Below are positions 1-8,192 of a DNA stretch of 40,280 nucleotides, one piece after another. This DNA is from Chloroflexota bacterium. GTDB taxonomy: Bacteria > Chloroflexota > UBA6077 > FW602-bin22 > JAMCVK01. Each line of letters starts with the position of its first letter. Positions within the stretch are counted from its first letter, which is position 1. Location: assembly GCA_023475225.1 (NCBI GenBank), contig JAMCVK010000044.1:1-40280 (forward strand), read 5' to 3'. Both the position numbers and the translations under genes were made by a program. Below the pieces are notes generated by a model. The model saw nothing but the letters and a program-made list of their open reading frames with translations, ran no database searches and was not told the origin of the DNA.

Positions 1-218
1 CTGGGCTGCTTCAGCACGAGGAGGAACCGTTCCCCATCCTCGAAGGACACCACGTCTGAGGGCAGGGGCACGAAGGGGCGCAGGGCCTCCACCAGTTCTG
101 CCCGCTGGATGACCAGCCCGCTGATGTGCAAGGGCCGCAGGGGGATGGGTGTGCCTGCCCCCTCCAGGGAGAGGGGCCTCTGCCCATCACCTGCTGACTT
201 GAGCCGCACCTTGCCCAC
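1..218 (-). CDS. Unidentified protein, N-terminal part (runs off left edge)
   Basis: The minus-strand frame stays open from a GTG at 218 to the window edge, giving about 72 residues that begin VGKVRLKSAGDG and end FLLVLKQP. The start is supported by a GGGAGG ribosome binding site six bases upstream. A consensus promoter (461-489) and a terminator-like hairpin (about 233-275) lie just before it. I do not recognise the family. The visible part is mixed alpha/beta in character, with no signal peptide or membrane segment. Codon choice is strongly G/C-ending, which suits real coding sequence. The function is unknown and the C-terminal part lies outside the window. Confidence 0.5.
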   Translation of the reverse strand, partial: MGKVRLKSAGDGQRPLSLEGAGTPIPLRPLHISGLVIQRAELVEALRPFVPLPSDVVSFEDGERFLLVLKQP

Positions 219-232
219 GGTGCACCTCCCAC

Positions 233-275
233 GAAAAAGATAAAAAAAGAGGACGGTTGTTCGTCCTCTTCATCG
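233..275 (-). terminator. Strong intrinsic terminator/attenuator hairpin before the edge gene
   Basis: Read on the minus strand, a perfect nine-base stem AAGAGGACG/CGTCCTCTT with a six-base loop is followed by a run of T, then TATCTTTTT. This is a textbook rho-independent terminator. It lies only about 15 bases before the ribosome binding site of the edge gene and about 180 bases after a consensus promoter. It therefore either terminates a short independent RNA or acts as an attenuator for the gene starting at 218. Confidence 0.75.
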
Positions 276-454
276 CCAGTGCGGATGGCCAGCGCTCTCC
301 TTTCGAAGGGAGAGGGATGAGGCCAGGTTGGAGAGATAGATCGCTGGGGGAAACGCCCTTGCTGCTTATGAGGGGGGTTGAAGGTCAACGGCCAGGTTGT
401 CCTTCCCACAAGACCCTCCTAAGGGATGGGTGATAGGATGCCCGCTCGCCCATT
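276..454 (-). ncRNA. Structured leader or small RNA, family not recognised
   Basis: This is the stretch between the consensus promoter and the terminator hairpin. On the minus strand it carries CAACCTGGCC twice, a stem CTCTCC/GGAGAG, and an AGGAGG motif ahead of a GTG near 409 that could start a leader peptide. I looked for T-box, TPP, SAM, cobalamin and signal-recognition RNA signatures and saw none. The promoter and terminator boundaries are directly visible. Whether this is a cis-acting leader or a separate RNA is open. Confidence 0.35.
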
Positions 455-460
455 GCTTGA

Positions 461-489
461 ATTATATAGGCAGAGGGATGAGTTGTCAA
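461..489 (-). promoter_or_regulatory. Consensus sigma-70 promoter
   Basis: On the minus strand TTGACA (484-489) and TATAAT (461-466) are separated by exactly 17 bases, a perfect match to the housekeeping consensus. Transcription should begin near 454 and run left into an approximately 235-nt leader that ends at the hairpin 233-275 and the edge gene at 218. It is one of the strongest promoter matches in the window. Confidence 0.85.
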
Positions 490-509
490 GGGGTTTGCTC
501 GAGAGTGAA

Positions 510-723
510 TACCTCCCCCAAACCCCCGCAGAGGGGTTCAAGGTGGCCCTGCGGGCTTTTTGTTGAAATAGGGGGGACACCCCCTGTGACCCCCGTCAGG
601 AGGGCTTCGCCCCTGCACTCCCCGTTTTATAGGGGAAGCCCTATGGGCTTTTTGTGTTCTGGGGCACATCCGAAAGACCCCGGCCAAAGGGATTGCACCC
701 CCTTGGAACCCCCCGTTGTTCAT
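510..723. repeat. GC-rich palindromic intergenic repeat material
   Basis: This gene-free stretch is made of short G- and C-runs arranged as imperfect palindromes, such as CCCGCAG/CTGCGGG and AAGCCC-TAT-GGGCTT followed by TTTTTG. On the minus strand it includes TTCCAAGGGGGTGCA, which recurs on the plus strand near 32370. It resembles the repeat material at 20875-21180, 23065-23280 and 39944-40060. The open frames across it are low-complexity Pro/Gly-rich and not convincing genes. Confidence 0.5.
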
Positions 724-798
724 CAGCCTCTTGTCTCCAGTTACAGTTATATTGTAAGGGCTACCTCTCGCCGAACTCTTACATTAATAAATCCAGCC

Positions 799-1284
799 TC
801 AGGGGGAACTTAGCCCACCCTCTACCTCCTCTACCTCTACCACCATCTCCACCTCCACCGCAATATCGCTCGGCAACTGATACATCCCTACCGCCGAACG
901 GGCATGCTTACCACTCTCACCAAAGAGGGAGACCAGCAGATCGGATGCGCCGTTGGCTACCTTCGGCTGCTCCGTAAACTCCTCAGCGCTGTTCACAAAC
1001 ACCAGCAGTTTCACAATACGTTTTACTTTATCTAAATCTCCCAGGGTAGCATTGATCGTACTCAGACAGTTCAGCGTCGTCAAACGCGCCGCCGCATAGC
1101 CCTCTTCAACAGTGAGATCTCTCCCCACCTTCCCCGTGTAAGCCGGCCGGCCACCCTTCGTCGGGCCATGGCCGGATACGAACAACAGGTTGCCACTGCG
1201 TACAGCGCCCACATAATTGGCCACGGGCACAACCGGTTTCGGCAAGGCCAAGCCCATCTTTTCAAGCTTATCGACAACCATCAT
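799..1284 (-). CDS. RidA/YjgF-family protein (enamine/imine deaminase-like), copy 1
   Basis: RidA proteins hydrolyse reactive enamine and imine intermediates released by PLP enzymes. This 161-residue protein belongs to the longer RidA subgroup whose N-terminal third reads PVANYVGAVRSGNLLFVSGHGP (about residues 19-41). Arg129 in the HARSAVG segment sits where the family's substrate-binding arginine is found. The Glu-rich tail is mildly unusual. The start overlaps the KDPG aldolase stop as ATGA and follows a perfect AAAGGAGG site, so the two are translationally coupled. It is the last gene of the leftward catabolic cluster, which contains a second RidA. Substrate is unknown. Confidence 0.85.
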   Translation of the reverse strand: MMVVDKLEKMGLALPKPVVPVANYVGAVRSGNLLFVSGHGPTKGGRPAYTGKVGRDLTVEEGYAAARLTTLNCLSTINATLGDLDKVKRIVKLLVFVNSAEEFTEQPKVANGASDLLVSLFGESGKHARSAVGMYQLPSDIAVEVEMVVEVEEVEGGLSSP

Positions 1285-1943
1285 TTTGAACCTCCTTTTC
1301 TCGCTTCCTGAACGGCCACAACGAAGGCACGGGCCCGTTCTGTGAGAAGCGCAAAATTACCCTCGGCTACGGTTCGCTTATCTACCAGATTGCCCCCTAC
1401 CGCCACGGCCACCGCCCCCGCTTTGATGAACTCACCGGCATTGTCCAGACTGACGCCTCCGGTAGGCAGGAGCCTCACTTGAGGCAAAGGGGCCAGAATA
1501 TCCCTCAAGTATTGTGGCCCCAGGGCTCCCGCCGGAAAGACCTTCACCAGGTCCGCTCCCAGCTCCCAGGCCGTGAGGATTTCCGTCGGTGTGAAGGCAC
1601 CTGGTATCACCGCTACCCCATAGCGATGGCTTAGGGACAGCAGCGCTGAGCTCAACGTCGGTGAGACGACAAAGCGAGCCCCAGCCAGGATAGCTGCTCG
1701 TGCCGTCTCCGCATCCAGCACTGTACCAGCCCCAAGTAGTACATCCTCCCCAAAAGCAGCCGTGCTCTCCTCTAACACCTTGAGCGCATTCGGGGTCGTC
1801 ATCGTAAACTCGATGATGCTGACCCCCCCTCTTTGTACTGCCTCCGCCACACGTAACAATTGCTGTGAATCGCTCAAGCGAACAACTGCGACAACCCCAC
1901 AGTCGATAATGCGTTGAATCTCTTCCTGTTTGCCCTTCATCAT
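1281..1943 (-). CDS. eda: 2-keto-3-deoxy-6-phosphogluconate (KDPG) aldolase
   Basis: This class I aldolase cleaves KDPG to pyruvate and glyceraldehyde 3-phosphate. In the 222-residue frame (counted from an upstream TTG at 1949) the Schiff-base lysine is in DLVKVFPA (about Lys136) and the general-base glutamate in IIEFTMTTP (about Glu47). The phosphate-binding LLPTGGV follows near 160. Length matches the Eda family. I prefer the ATG at 1943, eight bases after GAGGGG. It lies just downstream of the KDG kinase, so the pair completes the lower half of an Entner-Doudoroff-type route for the acid sugar made by the dehydratase at 4499-5689. Activity on the 2-keto-3-deoxy-6-phosphogalactonate epimer is possible. 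Confidence 0.92.
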   Translation of the reverse strand: MMKGKQEEIQRIIDCGVVAVVRLSDSQQLLRVAEAVQRGGVSIIEFTMTTPNALKVLEESTAAFGEDVLLGAGTVLDAETARAAILAGARFVVSPTLSSALLSLSHRYGVAVIPGAFTPTEILTAWELGADLVKVFPAGALGPQYLRDILAPLPQVRLLPTGGVSLDNAGEFIKAGAVAVAVGGNLVDKRTVAEGNFALLTERARAFVVAVQEARKGGSK

Positions 1944-1958
1944 TACCAAAACCCCTCT

Positions 1959-2999
1959 CTATCTCTGAATCTTCGTGACCACCGCCGCCGTTTGATGCTC
2001 CACTTCGGCCAGCGTCACCCAGCTGAAGTCGCCCGGTATGGAATGTTTGAGAACCGACATAGCATCGCCATAGGCCACAGCCTTGGCCACATCGCCAGTA
2101 AGATAGCCGTAGATAAAGCCAGCCGAATAGGCATCGCCAGAACCGATCCGATCCACCAACTCCAGTTCCGTGATTCTCCCCCGGTAAGTCCGATCGGCCA
2201 GGGCCAGGCTGGTCCAGCTGCCGCGCAACACTGTTGGAGCCTGTCTGATAGTAATGACTACGACCTTGAATCCGAACTGTTCCTTGATCTCCTGGGCCAT
2301 CATCTCTTCACTGCCGGAGAGCCCGAAGACCGTCTCCAGGTCATCACTGGTAGTCAGCAGAATGTCCACATAGCGAAATAGTTGCGAGAGCGTCTGGCGA
2401 GCCTCATCCTTCGTCCAGAGCCTGGCCCGGTAATTGAGGTCGAAGGTCGCCAGACAATGATTATCCTTTGCTGCGCTTAAAGCCGCCTCAGTGGCCTCAG
2501 CGCATGGTCGGCTCAGGGCTGGCGTTATGCCACTGGTGTGAAAAACCCTCGTCCCCTTCAACAGAGCGGGCCAGTCGATCTCCTCAGCCACCAGCCCAGC
2601 TATGGCCGAATGGGAGCGATCGTACAATACCTGGGAGGCCCTTGGCGAGGCTCCCATCTCGATGAAATATAAACCAACTCTTCCCTCCTTGGTCCACACC
2701 ACGTGAGAAACATCTACCCCATGCGTCATAGCTCGGCTGGCAATCATCCGACCAAGCTGATTGTCCACAAGCCGGGATACCCAAGCAGTCCGCAGCCCCA
2801 ATCGACTGAGCCCCACGGCCGCGTTGAGCTCCGATCCACCTACAGTTACCTCCAGACTGGTCGCCTGCTCCAGCCGCTGGAAGTTCAGTGGGGTAAACCT
2901 GATCATTGCTTCACCAAAACAAACGACGTCATACATCTGTTTATGCTGCGTCAGCGCGCAGACGTCCTCCTTTCGCAAAGAACCGCTCCTGACGACCAT
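1959..2999 (-). CDS. kdgK: PfkB-family sugar kinase, probable 2-keto-3-deoxygluconate kinase
   Basis: It phosphorylates KDG to KDPG, the substrate of the aldolase encoded next. PfkB features are clear: the N-terminal motif VGGSELNAA (about 53-61) and the C-terminal signature DRIGSGDAYSAGF with catalytic Asp289. The fold normally begins at MYDVVCFGEAM, Met22 of this frame (2936), giving 325 residues. The ATG at 2999 is three bases after the RidA stop and would be translationally coupled. An AAAGGAGG sequence inside the extra N-terminal stretch hints at yet another start (perhaps a CTG), so the true start is uncertain. The neighbouring aldolase makes KDG the best substrate guess, though other ketoacid sugars are possible. 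Confidence 0.88.
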   Translation of the reverse strand: MVVRSGSLRKEDVCALTQHKQMYDVVCFGEAMIRFTPLNFQRLEQATSLEVTVGGSELNAAVGLSRLGLRTAWVSRLVDNQLGRMIASRAMTHGVDVSHVVWTKEGRVGLYFIEMGASPRASQVLYDRSHSAIAGLVAEEIDWPALLKGTRVFHTSGITPALSRPCAEATEAALSAAKDNHCLATFDLNYRARLWTKDEARQTLSQLFRYVDILLTTSDDLETVFGLSGSEEMMAQEIKEQFGFKVVVITIRQAPTVLRGSWTSLALADRTYRGRITELELVDRIGSGDAYSAGFIYGYLTGDVAKAVAYGDAMSVLKHSIPGDFSWVTLAEVEHQTAAVVTKIQR

Positions 3000-3002
3000 C
3001 AG

Positions 3003-3392
3003 CTAGCACTCGTCAGGGATACAAGCGACGGCATCAACCTCTATGGGGAGTCCTCCCCCTAAAACTACCTGCACCGTCACCCTGGCTGGTGGATCGCCGC
3101 GGAAGTATTCCCGATACACCTCATTCCAGACAGGAAAATCGGCCATGTCCCGCAGGTAACAGGTCACCTTCAGTACGTTATCCATAGAAGTGCCGGCCGC
3201 TTCCAGGATCGCCTTGATGTTATCCAGGGTCTGCCTGACCATAGCCCGCATATCCCCGCTGATCAGATCGCCGCTCTCCGGATCGAGCGGTCCCTGACCA
3301 GCCGTAAAAACCAACTGTCCAAATCTGGTGGCCTGGGAGATCGGACTACGGGAGACAGGCGCTTTGTCGGTTCTTATAATTTCCCTTTTCAT
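3003..3392 (-). CDS. RidA/YjgF-family protein (enamine/imine deaminase-like), copy 2
   Basis: This is a compact, typical RidA of about 129 residues. The conserved segments TRFGQLVFTAGQGPLDP, NIKAILEAAG and PPARVTVQV are present. Counted from the upstream TTG, Arg105 falls where canonical RidA has its catalytic arginine, and Glu119 in GLPIEVDAVA is also conserved. It should deaminate 2-aminoacrylate-type enamines or imines. It lies between an Ldh-type oxidoreductase and the KDG kinase with almost no spacing. Its placement with PLP lyases in the same cluster suggests it handles an imine intermediate of the pathway. The ATG at 3392 is preferred to the TTG one codon earlier. Confidence 0.92.
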   Translation of the reverse strand: MKREIIRTDKAPVSRSPISQATRFGQLVFTAGQGPLDPESGDLISGDMRAMVRQTLDNIKAILEAAGTSMDNVLKVTCYLRDMADFPVWNEVYREYFRGDPPARVTVQVVLGGGLPIEVDAVACIPDEC

Positions 3393-3407
3393 CAAAGACT
3401 TCTTTTA

Positions 3408-4463
3408 CTACAACATCACACCCAGCTCGTTTCCCAACGAGCGTAGCTCTCGCAATATGTCTGCCGCTATCGGTATTCCATGGCGTAGCCTCTCGCCCCG
3501 GGTGCGCTCCTCAATCTCGCCGGGGATGAGCACTTCGGCCACGCCTTGGGCCGGCTTGATCGCCTTCAACTCCCGAATCAACTGATCCATACGTCCCTTG
3601 AATTCATCAACGGGCAAGAAGCTGCCCACCGGCAGGGCAGCGAAGAAGTGTCCGATGCCCTGGGGGCGAGTCAGGTTCTCGTATAATCCAGCGGTTTGCC
3701 GTCCGAAGCCCGCCCCTGTAAGCACAGCGGAGATGACCTCGAAAGTTAGGGCCAGGCCATAACCCTTCGCCCCTCCTACCGGGAGGAGCATACCCGCCAT
3801 GGCCGCAACGGGGTCAGTGGTGGGAGCACCGTGCGAATCCAGGGCCCAGCCCTCAGGGATCGGCTCGCCTCGTTGGGCGGCCAATCTGATCCGTGCTCGT
3901 GCTGACACGCTGGTAGCCATATCCAGGACTACCGGCCGTTCTTGACCAGCAGGGATGCCCACCGCCACCGGATTGGCCCCAAAATAGGGTTCAGCTCCAC
4001 CCCAGGGGGCCATCACGGCTGAACCATTAGTTGTCGCCACCCCAATCATGTCCTCCTGTACAGCCATCAGCACATAACGGGCGGCTGCCCCGAAATGGTT
4101 ACTATTTCTCACCCCAGCAGCAGCCGGTCCGTCAATCCGCTTCGCTTTGGCCAGGCATAGTTCCATCGCCCTGGTGCTTACCGCCTGGCCCAGCCCATTG
4201 CCCCCATCAATCAAGAGGATAGAGGTCGTCTCACGAATGACCTCTATCCTTGGCCTCGGTTCCATCAGGCCCAGACGCAGCCGGCGAACATAAATGGGCA
4301 GGAGCCTTATCCCATGGGTATCCACACCTCTCAGGTTCGCCTCTACGAGCGCTGTGGCCGCAACCACCGCATCATCACTGGGCAGCCCACACCTCTCCAG
4401 GACCTTGGCCGCAAACCCGTGCAGATCCTCTGCAGATAGCTTCTCCGGCATTTGCCCAATCAT
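3408..4463 (-). CDS. Ldh2/malate-L-lactate-type NAD(P)H oxidoreductase
   Basis: Family members (malate/L-lactate dehydrogenase, ureidoglycolate dehydrogenase AllD, 2,3-diketogulonate reductase, piperideine-2-carboxylate reductase) interconvert 2-oxo or imino acids and 2-hydroxy or amino acids. Family landmarks are DTHG with catalytic His (about residue 50), NSNHFGAA (about 120-127), and the glycine-rich GGAKGYGLALTFEV segment. The open frame extends to 4526, but the preceding gene ends at 4499 and a GGAGGAGG site about ten bases before the ATG at 4463 supports that start (351 residues, normal length). The substrate cannot be read from sequence. The ureidoglycolate lyase-like gene upstream makes an AllD-like role one option, reduction of a keto-acid another. 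Confidence 0.85.
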   Translation of the reverse strand: MIGQMPEKLSAEDLHGFAAKVLERCGLPSDDAVVAATALVEANLRGVDTHGIRLLPIYVRRLRLGLMEPRPRIEVIRETTSILLIDGGNGLGQAVSTRAMELCLAKAKRIDGPAAAGVRNSNHFGAAARYVLMAVQEDMIGVATTNGSAVMAPWGGAEPYFGANPVAVGIPAGQERPVVLDMATSVSARARIRLAAQRGEPIPEGWALDSHGAPTTDPVAAMAGMLLPVGGAKGYGLALTFEVISAVLTGAGFGRQTAGLYENLTRPQGIGHFFAALPVGSFLPVDEFKGRMDQLIRELKAIKPAQGVAEVLIPGEIEERTRGERLRHGIPIAADILRELRSLGNELGVML

Positions 4464-4498
4464 TGCTGACGACGCCTCCTCCATAGAAGTTGATCGCC

Positions 4499-5689
4499 TT
4501 ACCAGAGGGTACGACCGGGGACCCAATCTGGTCGCCTTGGGTCTTTGATCGCGGATAGTACACCTTCCCGAGTGTGCAGCTCGGCATAATACCGAAACTT
4601 ATCTTCATCGAGTTCCACCCCAAGTCCAGGGCCAGAAGGGACAGTCATACAGCCGTTCACGTAGTTTAACTTTCCTCCAACGATGATGTCATCCACCTGA
4701 TGATGGTAATGGGCGTCAATCGCATAGGCGATTTGGGGGGTCGAGGCGGCGATATGCAAGTAGGCAGCTGTGGAAATACCCAGTTCAACACCGCTGTGAA
4801 GTGATAACCCCAACTGGAATGTCCTACATACCGCCGCTAGTTGCTTCGTAGCCCATATTCCACCCCATTTATGAGGGTCACCCAGGATGATATCCACAGC
4901 ACTCAGGCGCACAGCCTGCGGTATCTGCTCGAAGTCCACAACGCACATATTAGTGGCTAGTGGTATGGGCAAATCGCGGCGCAGCCGAGCCATGCCCTCG
5001 ATTCCCGATGTTGGATCCTCCAGGTACTCTAGATCGTATTCCAGGAGTTGCTGGCCGATGCGTAGACTCGTTTGGGGTGACCACACACCGTTGGGGTCAA
5101 CCCTTATCTGCACACTCTTTCCAAAAGTCTCCCGCAGAGCCTTCACCGTGGCCACATCGTGCTCCGGGGGAAACACCCCTCCTTTCAACTTGAGAACACT
5201 GAAGCCATACCGCTTGATCAATTCCTGACAATAAGCGACTATCTCTTCTGGCGTAGTCTCTCCACCACCCTGATCGCCTGGATAGCGATAGAACACGTAG
5301 GCCGAAAAGGGGACCTGACTGCGATAGAGACCACCAATCAACTCGTAAAGCGACCTCCCAGTCGCCTTGCCCATGAGGTCCCATAGCGCCATCTCCAGGC
5401 CCCCGATGGCCGCCAACCCACCGTAGCCGGAGAAGTAGGGTGTCAACTGAAACCTGGATAAAATTTTCTCCAGATTGAAGGGGTTCTCCCCGATGATCTC
5501 CCTTCCAAGACGATCGCTGATAGTCCTGATCTCACCCCCACCCATCGTCTCCCCAAGCCCCACCAGTCCATCATCAGTCATAACCCGTATAATGTTACGA
5601 GTGATGCCCGTTCTGACCCCCCAGGCCCAACGGATAGGTGCTTCCAGCGGTATATTCACAGGGGTCACCACGACATTTCTAATGGTCAT
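4499..5689 (-). CDS. Enolase-superfamily acid sugar dehydratase, glucarate dehydratase-like
   Basis: Members dehydrate acid sugars to 2-keto-3-deoxy acids using Mg2+. The 396-residue protein aligns by motif with the glucarate dehydratase subgroup: TRNIIRVMTDDGLVGLGE, the K-x-K catalytic pair (Lys167/Lys169, VLKLKGG), DPNGVWS (Asp198), LEDP (Glu224), ATNMCVVDF (Asn247), GDPHKWGG (Asp271) and the general-acid/base His298 in SLHSGVELGIS. Glucarate dehydratase proper has HSNNHFDIS at the last site, so the specificity may differ. The product would feed the KDG kinase and KDPG aldolase downstream if the substrate is a hexonate. It starts two bases after the DUF4392 stop. Confidence 0.88.
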   Translation of the reverse strand: MTIRNVVVTPVNIPLEAPIRWAWGVRTGITRNIIRVMTDDGLVGLGETMGGGEIRTISDRLGREIIGENPFNLEKILSRFQLTPYFSGYGGLAAIGGLEMALWDLMGKATGRSLYELIGGLYRSQVPFSAYVFYRYPGDQGGGETTPEEIVAYCQELIKRYGFSVLKLKGGVFPPEHDVATVKALRETFGKSVQIRVDPNGVWSPQTSLRIGQQLLEYDLEYLEDPTSGIEGMARLRRDLPIPLATNMCVVDFEQIPQAVRLSAVDIILGDPHKWGGIWATKQLAAVCRTFQLGLSLHSGVELGISTAAYLHIAASTPQIAYAIDAHYHHQVDDIIVGGKLNYVNGCMTVPSGPGLGVELDEDKFRYYAELHTREGVLSAIKDPRRPDWVPGRTLW

Positions 5690-5691
5690 TT

Positions 5692-6702
5692 CTACTTTTC
5701 CTCCACCGATCTCAGGGCATGTTCGACTTCTTTAAGGCCATTACGAACGATCTGGGCCAGCATCGTGAGGAGGGCAGCATGGATCTCAAACGGCTGGCCG
5801 TCAGCCATCATTATCTGACTCGTGTAGATGCCATCCCCAGCGCCGGCCCGCACACAATCCTCCAGGATTCGCCTCTCCATATCCGCAGAATGCAAGAGCT
5901 CAGGGGTCTCCAGGAGAAAGGCTAACATCGCCTCCACCCCATAGGCCCCCCAATTAGAGATGGCGGCCACGACTAGTGCATCCGTAACCGTGGTACTGGC
6001 AATGGCTGGGCCGTTCGGATGGACCTCCTCAACAACCTCGACGAACTGCCCGAAACCTATCTCGTTTCCACCATCGCCTATCCCCAGGGTGAAGATACCC
6101 CGCCTTCGCGCCTGATCGAAGAAGAGATCGATCCGAGGCTCGTCCACCACCTCCTTACCCGTCATGTAGTGCATTGTACCCCTGGCTGTTACCCCTTTTA
6201 CTTCAATGGATACCATGGCCGCAGGGCGATAGGTATCAAGGAAACTTGCAGCCCGTTCTAAGGTATCATCAGGATTCTCCACCGGTATGGGTACCATCAC
6301 CCCTGCGTGGCGTCGCTGCTTCGCCATTCGGTAATCCATCATCGTTATCCCGGCCGTCTGCACTGCAGCATTGATGGGTTCAGCATAAGCCTCAGCGCAG
6401 AGGAAAATGGGTGTGGCCCCCAGACCGAGGTCGATGGCTCGCGCCAGTGCAGCTGCACCAAGCGGGCCATCCGTCTCCCCCTTCGGTAGCCAGATTGGCG
6501 CGCCGGCCCCTGTGGCGATGACGATGTTGTCTTCCTCGTGGACGTGACTCAGTAATCCTCGTGCCGCCAGGAGTGTAAGAGGCATCCCAGCCTTGACTCG
6601 GACCCCTTCGTACAGCCGGTGGATCACACCCCTTGGCACCCCTCGGGTGCGCATCTCGATAGTGATGAGGCGGTCGATGTACTCACCTACCACTTCTGGC
6701 AT
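5692..6702 (-). CDS. DUF4392 family protein (D-glutamate cyclase-like), copy 1
   Basis: The family matches the C-terminal domain of animal D-glutamate cyclase, which turns D-glutamate into 5-oxo-D-proline. Bacterial stand-alone members are largely uncharacterised. Diagnostic segments are ATGAGAPIWLPKGETDGPLGA (about 63-83, split here by a family insert), the core GIGDGGNEIGFG (207-218), and AISNWGAYGVEA (248-258). Unlike the second copy (13406-14446), it has lost the Cys-rich KCQCPCGG segment that precedes the last motif. It starts inside the 3' end of the ureidoglycolate lyase-like gene (20-base overlap) behind GGGAGGG, so the two are coupled. The substrate is unknown, and D-glutamate is only one candidate. 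Confidence 0.82.
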   Translation of the reverse strand: MPEVVGEYIDRLITIEMRTRGVPRGVIHRLYEGVRVKAGMPLTLLAARGLLSHVHEEDNIVIATGAGAPIWLPKGETDGPLGAAALARAIDLGLGATPIFLCAEAYAEPINAAVQTAGITMMDYRMAKQRRHAGVMVPIPVENPDDTLERAASFLDTYRPAAMVSIEVKGVTARGTMHYMTGKEVVDEPRIDLFFDQARRRGIFTLGIGDGGNEIGFGQFVEVVEEVHPNGPAIASTTVTDALVVAAISNWGAYGVEAMLAFLLETPELLHSADMERRILEDCVRAGAGDGIYTSQIMMADGQPFEIHAALLTMLAQIVRNGLKEVEHALRSVEEK

Positions 6703-7234
6703 CTAGCCCTCCCCATTCTAACAAAACTATTTCGAAGCTGATGTTCCACCTCTCTAGCAAGTTGACCATGTGCATATCATCGTACATCGTGTGTTCCCGC
6801 AGAATCATCACGAAATCGGCCGACGGTGCCAGAGGGAAGATGAGATGATGCCACGTCCCTCTGGCCAGGTTGATCCCCACACTCCCATCCAGGAGGAAGG
6901 CCGTGACCTCCTCGGGATTGGGACCGACCTCCAGGTCGCTGATGTCACCGGCAGGGGCCAAGGCGATGATGCTTGGCTGTCCCCGCAACGGTATGAAGGC
7001 TTGCGATGCTTGTAGGTGTCGCTCCATCTGATGAAACCTTAATTCTCGAAAATGCACAGTTAAGAATCCAATCTGGGTCGCCTTGTTCAGCATCTCCAAC
7101 CGTACCACGTGATCCCAGTATTTGTTGACTGGGCTTTCAATATCAGGAGGCCGTAAAGGAGGCCCAATGACCTCCCCGAATGGCCCGAAGGCCTCTTCTG
7201 TCAGCGGCCTGGCCTGAATCCTCTTCACTTCCAT
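6683..7234 (-). CDS. Ureidoglycolate lyase-family protein (AllA-like)
   Basis: AllA releases urea from ureidoglycolate to give glyoxylate. This 183-residue cupin-like protein shows the N-terminal FGPFGEVI (about 17-23), the middle ERHLQASQAFIPL (about 71-83) and the characteristic GTWHHLIFPL (126-135) with two histidines. Length is typical. No allantoinase, allantoate hydrolase or uricase is nearby, which argues against a plain allantoin pathway and for a related C-N substrate. It sits 49 bases after the importer permease and overlaps the DUF4392 gene. Confidence 0.82.
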   Translation of the reverse strand: MEVKRIQARPLTEEAFGPFGEVIGPPLRPPDIESPVNKYWDHVVRLEMLNKATQIGFLTVHFRELRFHQMERHLQASQAFIPLRGQPSIIALAPAGDISDLEVGPNPEEVTAFLLDGSVGINLARGTWHHLIFPLAPSADFVMILREHTMYDDMHMVNLLERWNISFEIVLLEWGGLDARSGR

Positions 7235-7283
7235 GATTCACCTTCGTAGCGCTCGAATGCCTCAGCGAATCCCATGTCAGAGC

Positions 7284-8186
7284 CTAGGTTCCCATCTCCC
7301 GGCGTAGTCTAGGGTCCATCATATCTTGTAGCCAATCGCCGATAAGGTTAAAGCCAAGGACGAGCAACACTATGGCCAAACCGGGAAAGGCAATAATGTG
7401 CGGTGCTACGCGAATATAAGCCCTACCACTACCCATCATTGCTCCCCATTCAGGGATAGGGGGTTGCACCCCAAGTCCCAGGAAGCCCAAGCCAGCAGCG
7501 GACAAGATAGCGATGCCCAAGCGAAGCACGAATTGAGTTAACACGACTGTGGGCACTATATTCGGTAATATGTGCCGCAGGACGATGCGAACGTCGCGCG
7601 CCCCGCCCATACGGGCCGCCAGGACAAACTCCTCTTGGGCAATGGACAACGTACTGCCACGAGAGATTCGGGCAAATATAGGTATGGAGTAAACCCCGAC
7701 AGCTACAGTAACGTTGGTTACACCCGGACCCAAGGCCGCAGCGATGGCAATGGCTAACAAGATGCCGGGGAAAGCCATCAGCACATCCATCAGTCTCATG
7801 ACGATCTCATCAACCTTACCCAGGAGGTAACCAGCAGCGACGCCCATCGCCGTACCAACCATAGCCGCCAGACCTATCGCTCCTCCAGCGATGAGGAGGG
7901 AATAGCGCGCTCCAAAGATCACCCGCGACAGGATATCCCTTCCCAGTTCGTCTGCTCCTAAGGGGTGTAGTCCTGAGGGACCACTAAGAGCCACGGCGAA
8001 ATTCTGTTCCAGAGGGTCAAAGGGTGCCAGGTAAGATGGGATCAAGGCGATGGTAACAAACACCGCCAGGATCAGTCCACCACAAAGCAGTCGCCAGTCT
8101 TGCCTCAACAGCTCCTGGCCAACCCAGCGGGCGAACATCAGCATCGCTTTACCATCAGACATTTTGAGCGCTTTCGCGGACAGCAT
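7284..8186 (-). CDS. Dpp/Opp-type ABC importer permease (DppC family), importer 1
   Basis: This is an inner-membrane permease of the peptide/opine/nickel class. It has the N-terminal DppC region with the first membrane segment near residues 35-55, then HPLGADELGRDILSRVIFGARYSL, the inner-loop EAA-like segment around AARMGGARDVRIVLRHILPNI, and the C-terminal LGLGVQPPIPEWGAM that is diagnostic of DppC. It begins six bases after the DppB stop. No ATPase gene (DppD/DppF) follows; the next gene is a ureidoglycolate lyase-like protein. Substrate is unlikely to be a dipeptide given the catabolic context, but that is inference. Confidence 0.93.
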   Translation of the reverse strand: MLSAKALKMSDGKAMLMFARWVGQELLRQDWRLLCGGLILAVFVTIALIPSYLAPFDPLEQNFAVALSGPSGLHPLGADELGRDILSRVIFGARYSLLIAGGAIGLAAMVGTAMGVAAGYLLGKVDEIVMRLMDVLMAFPGILLAIAIAAALGPGVTNVTVAVGVYSIPIFARISRGSTLSIAQEEFVLAARMGGARDVRIVLRHILPNIVPTVVLTQFVLRLGIAILSAAGLGFLGLGVQPPIPEWGAMMGSGRAYIRVAPHIIAFPGLAIVLLVLGFNLIGDWLQDMMDPRLRREMGT

Positions 8187-8192
8187 GGCACT

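Noticed and set aside
11-409. 132-residue minus-strand frame overlapping the edge gene and leader
   Set aside because: It crosses the terminator hairpin and conflicts with the better supported GTG start at 218. Its sequence is Pro/Ser/Arg-rich without family features, though its start could serve a short leader peptide.
276-454. Known riboswitch, T-box or signal-recognition RNA
   Set aside because: None of the short conserved signatures I know for these classes is present. The region is left as an unidentified leader.
397-977. Two plus-strand frames in the left gap
   Set aside because: Low-complexity Pro/Gly-rich translations across GC-rich palindromic repeats; no ribosome binding sites or recognisable motifs.
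6683-7234. A classical allantoin degradation operon around the AllA-like gene
   Set aside because: No allantoinase, allantoate amidohydrolase, ureidoglycine aminotransferase or uricase is present. Only AllA-like and an ambiguous Ldh2 protein support it.
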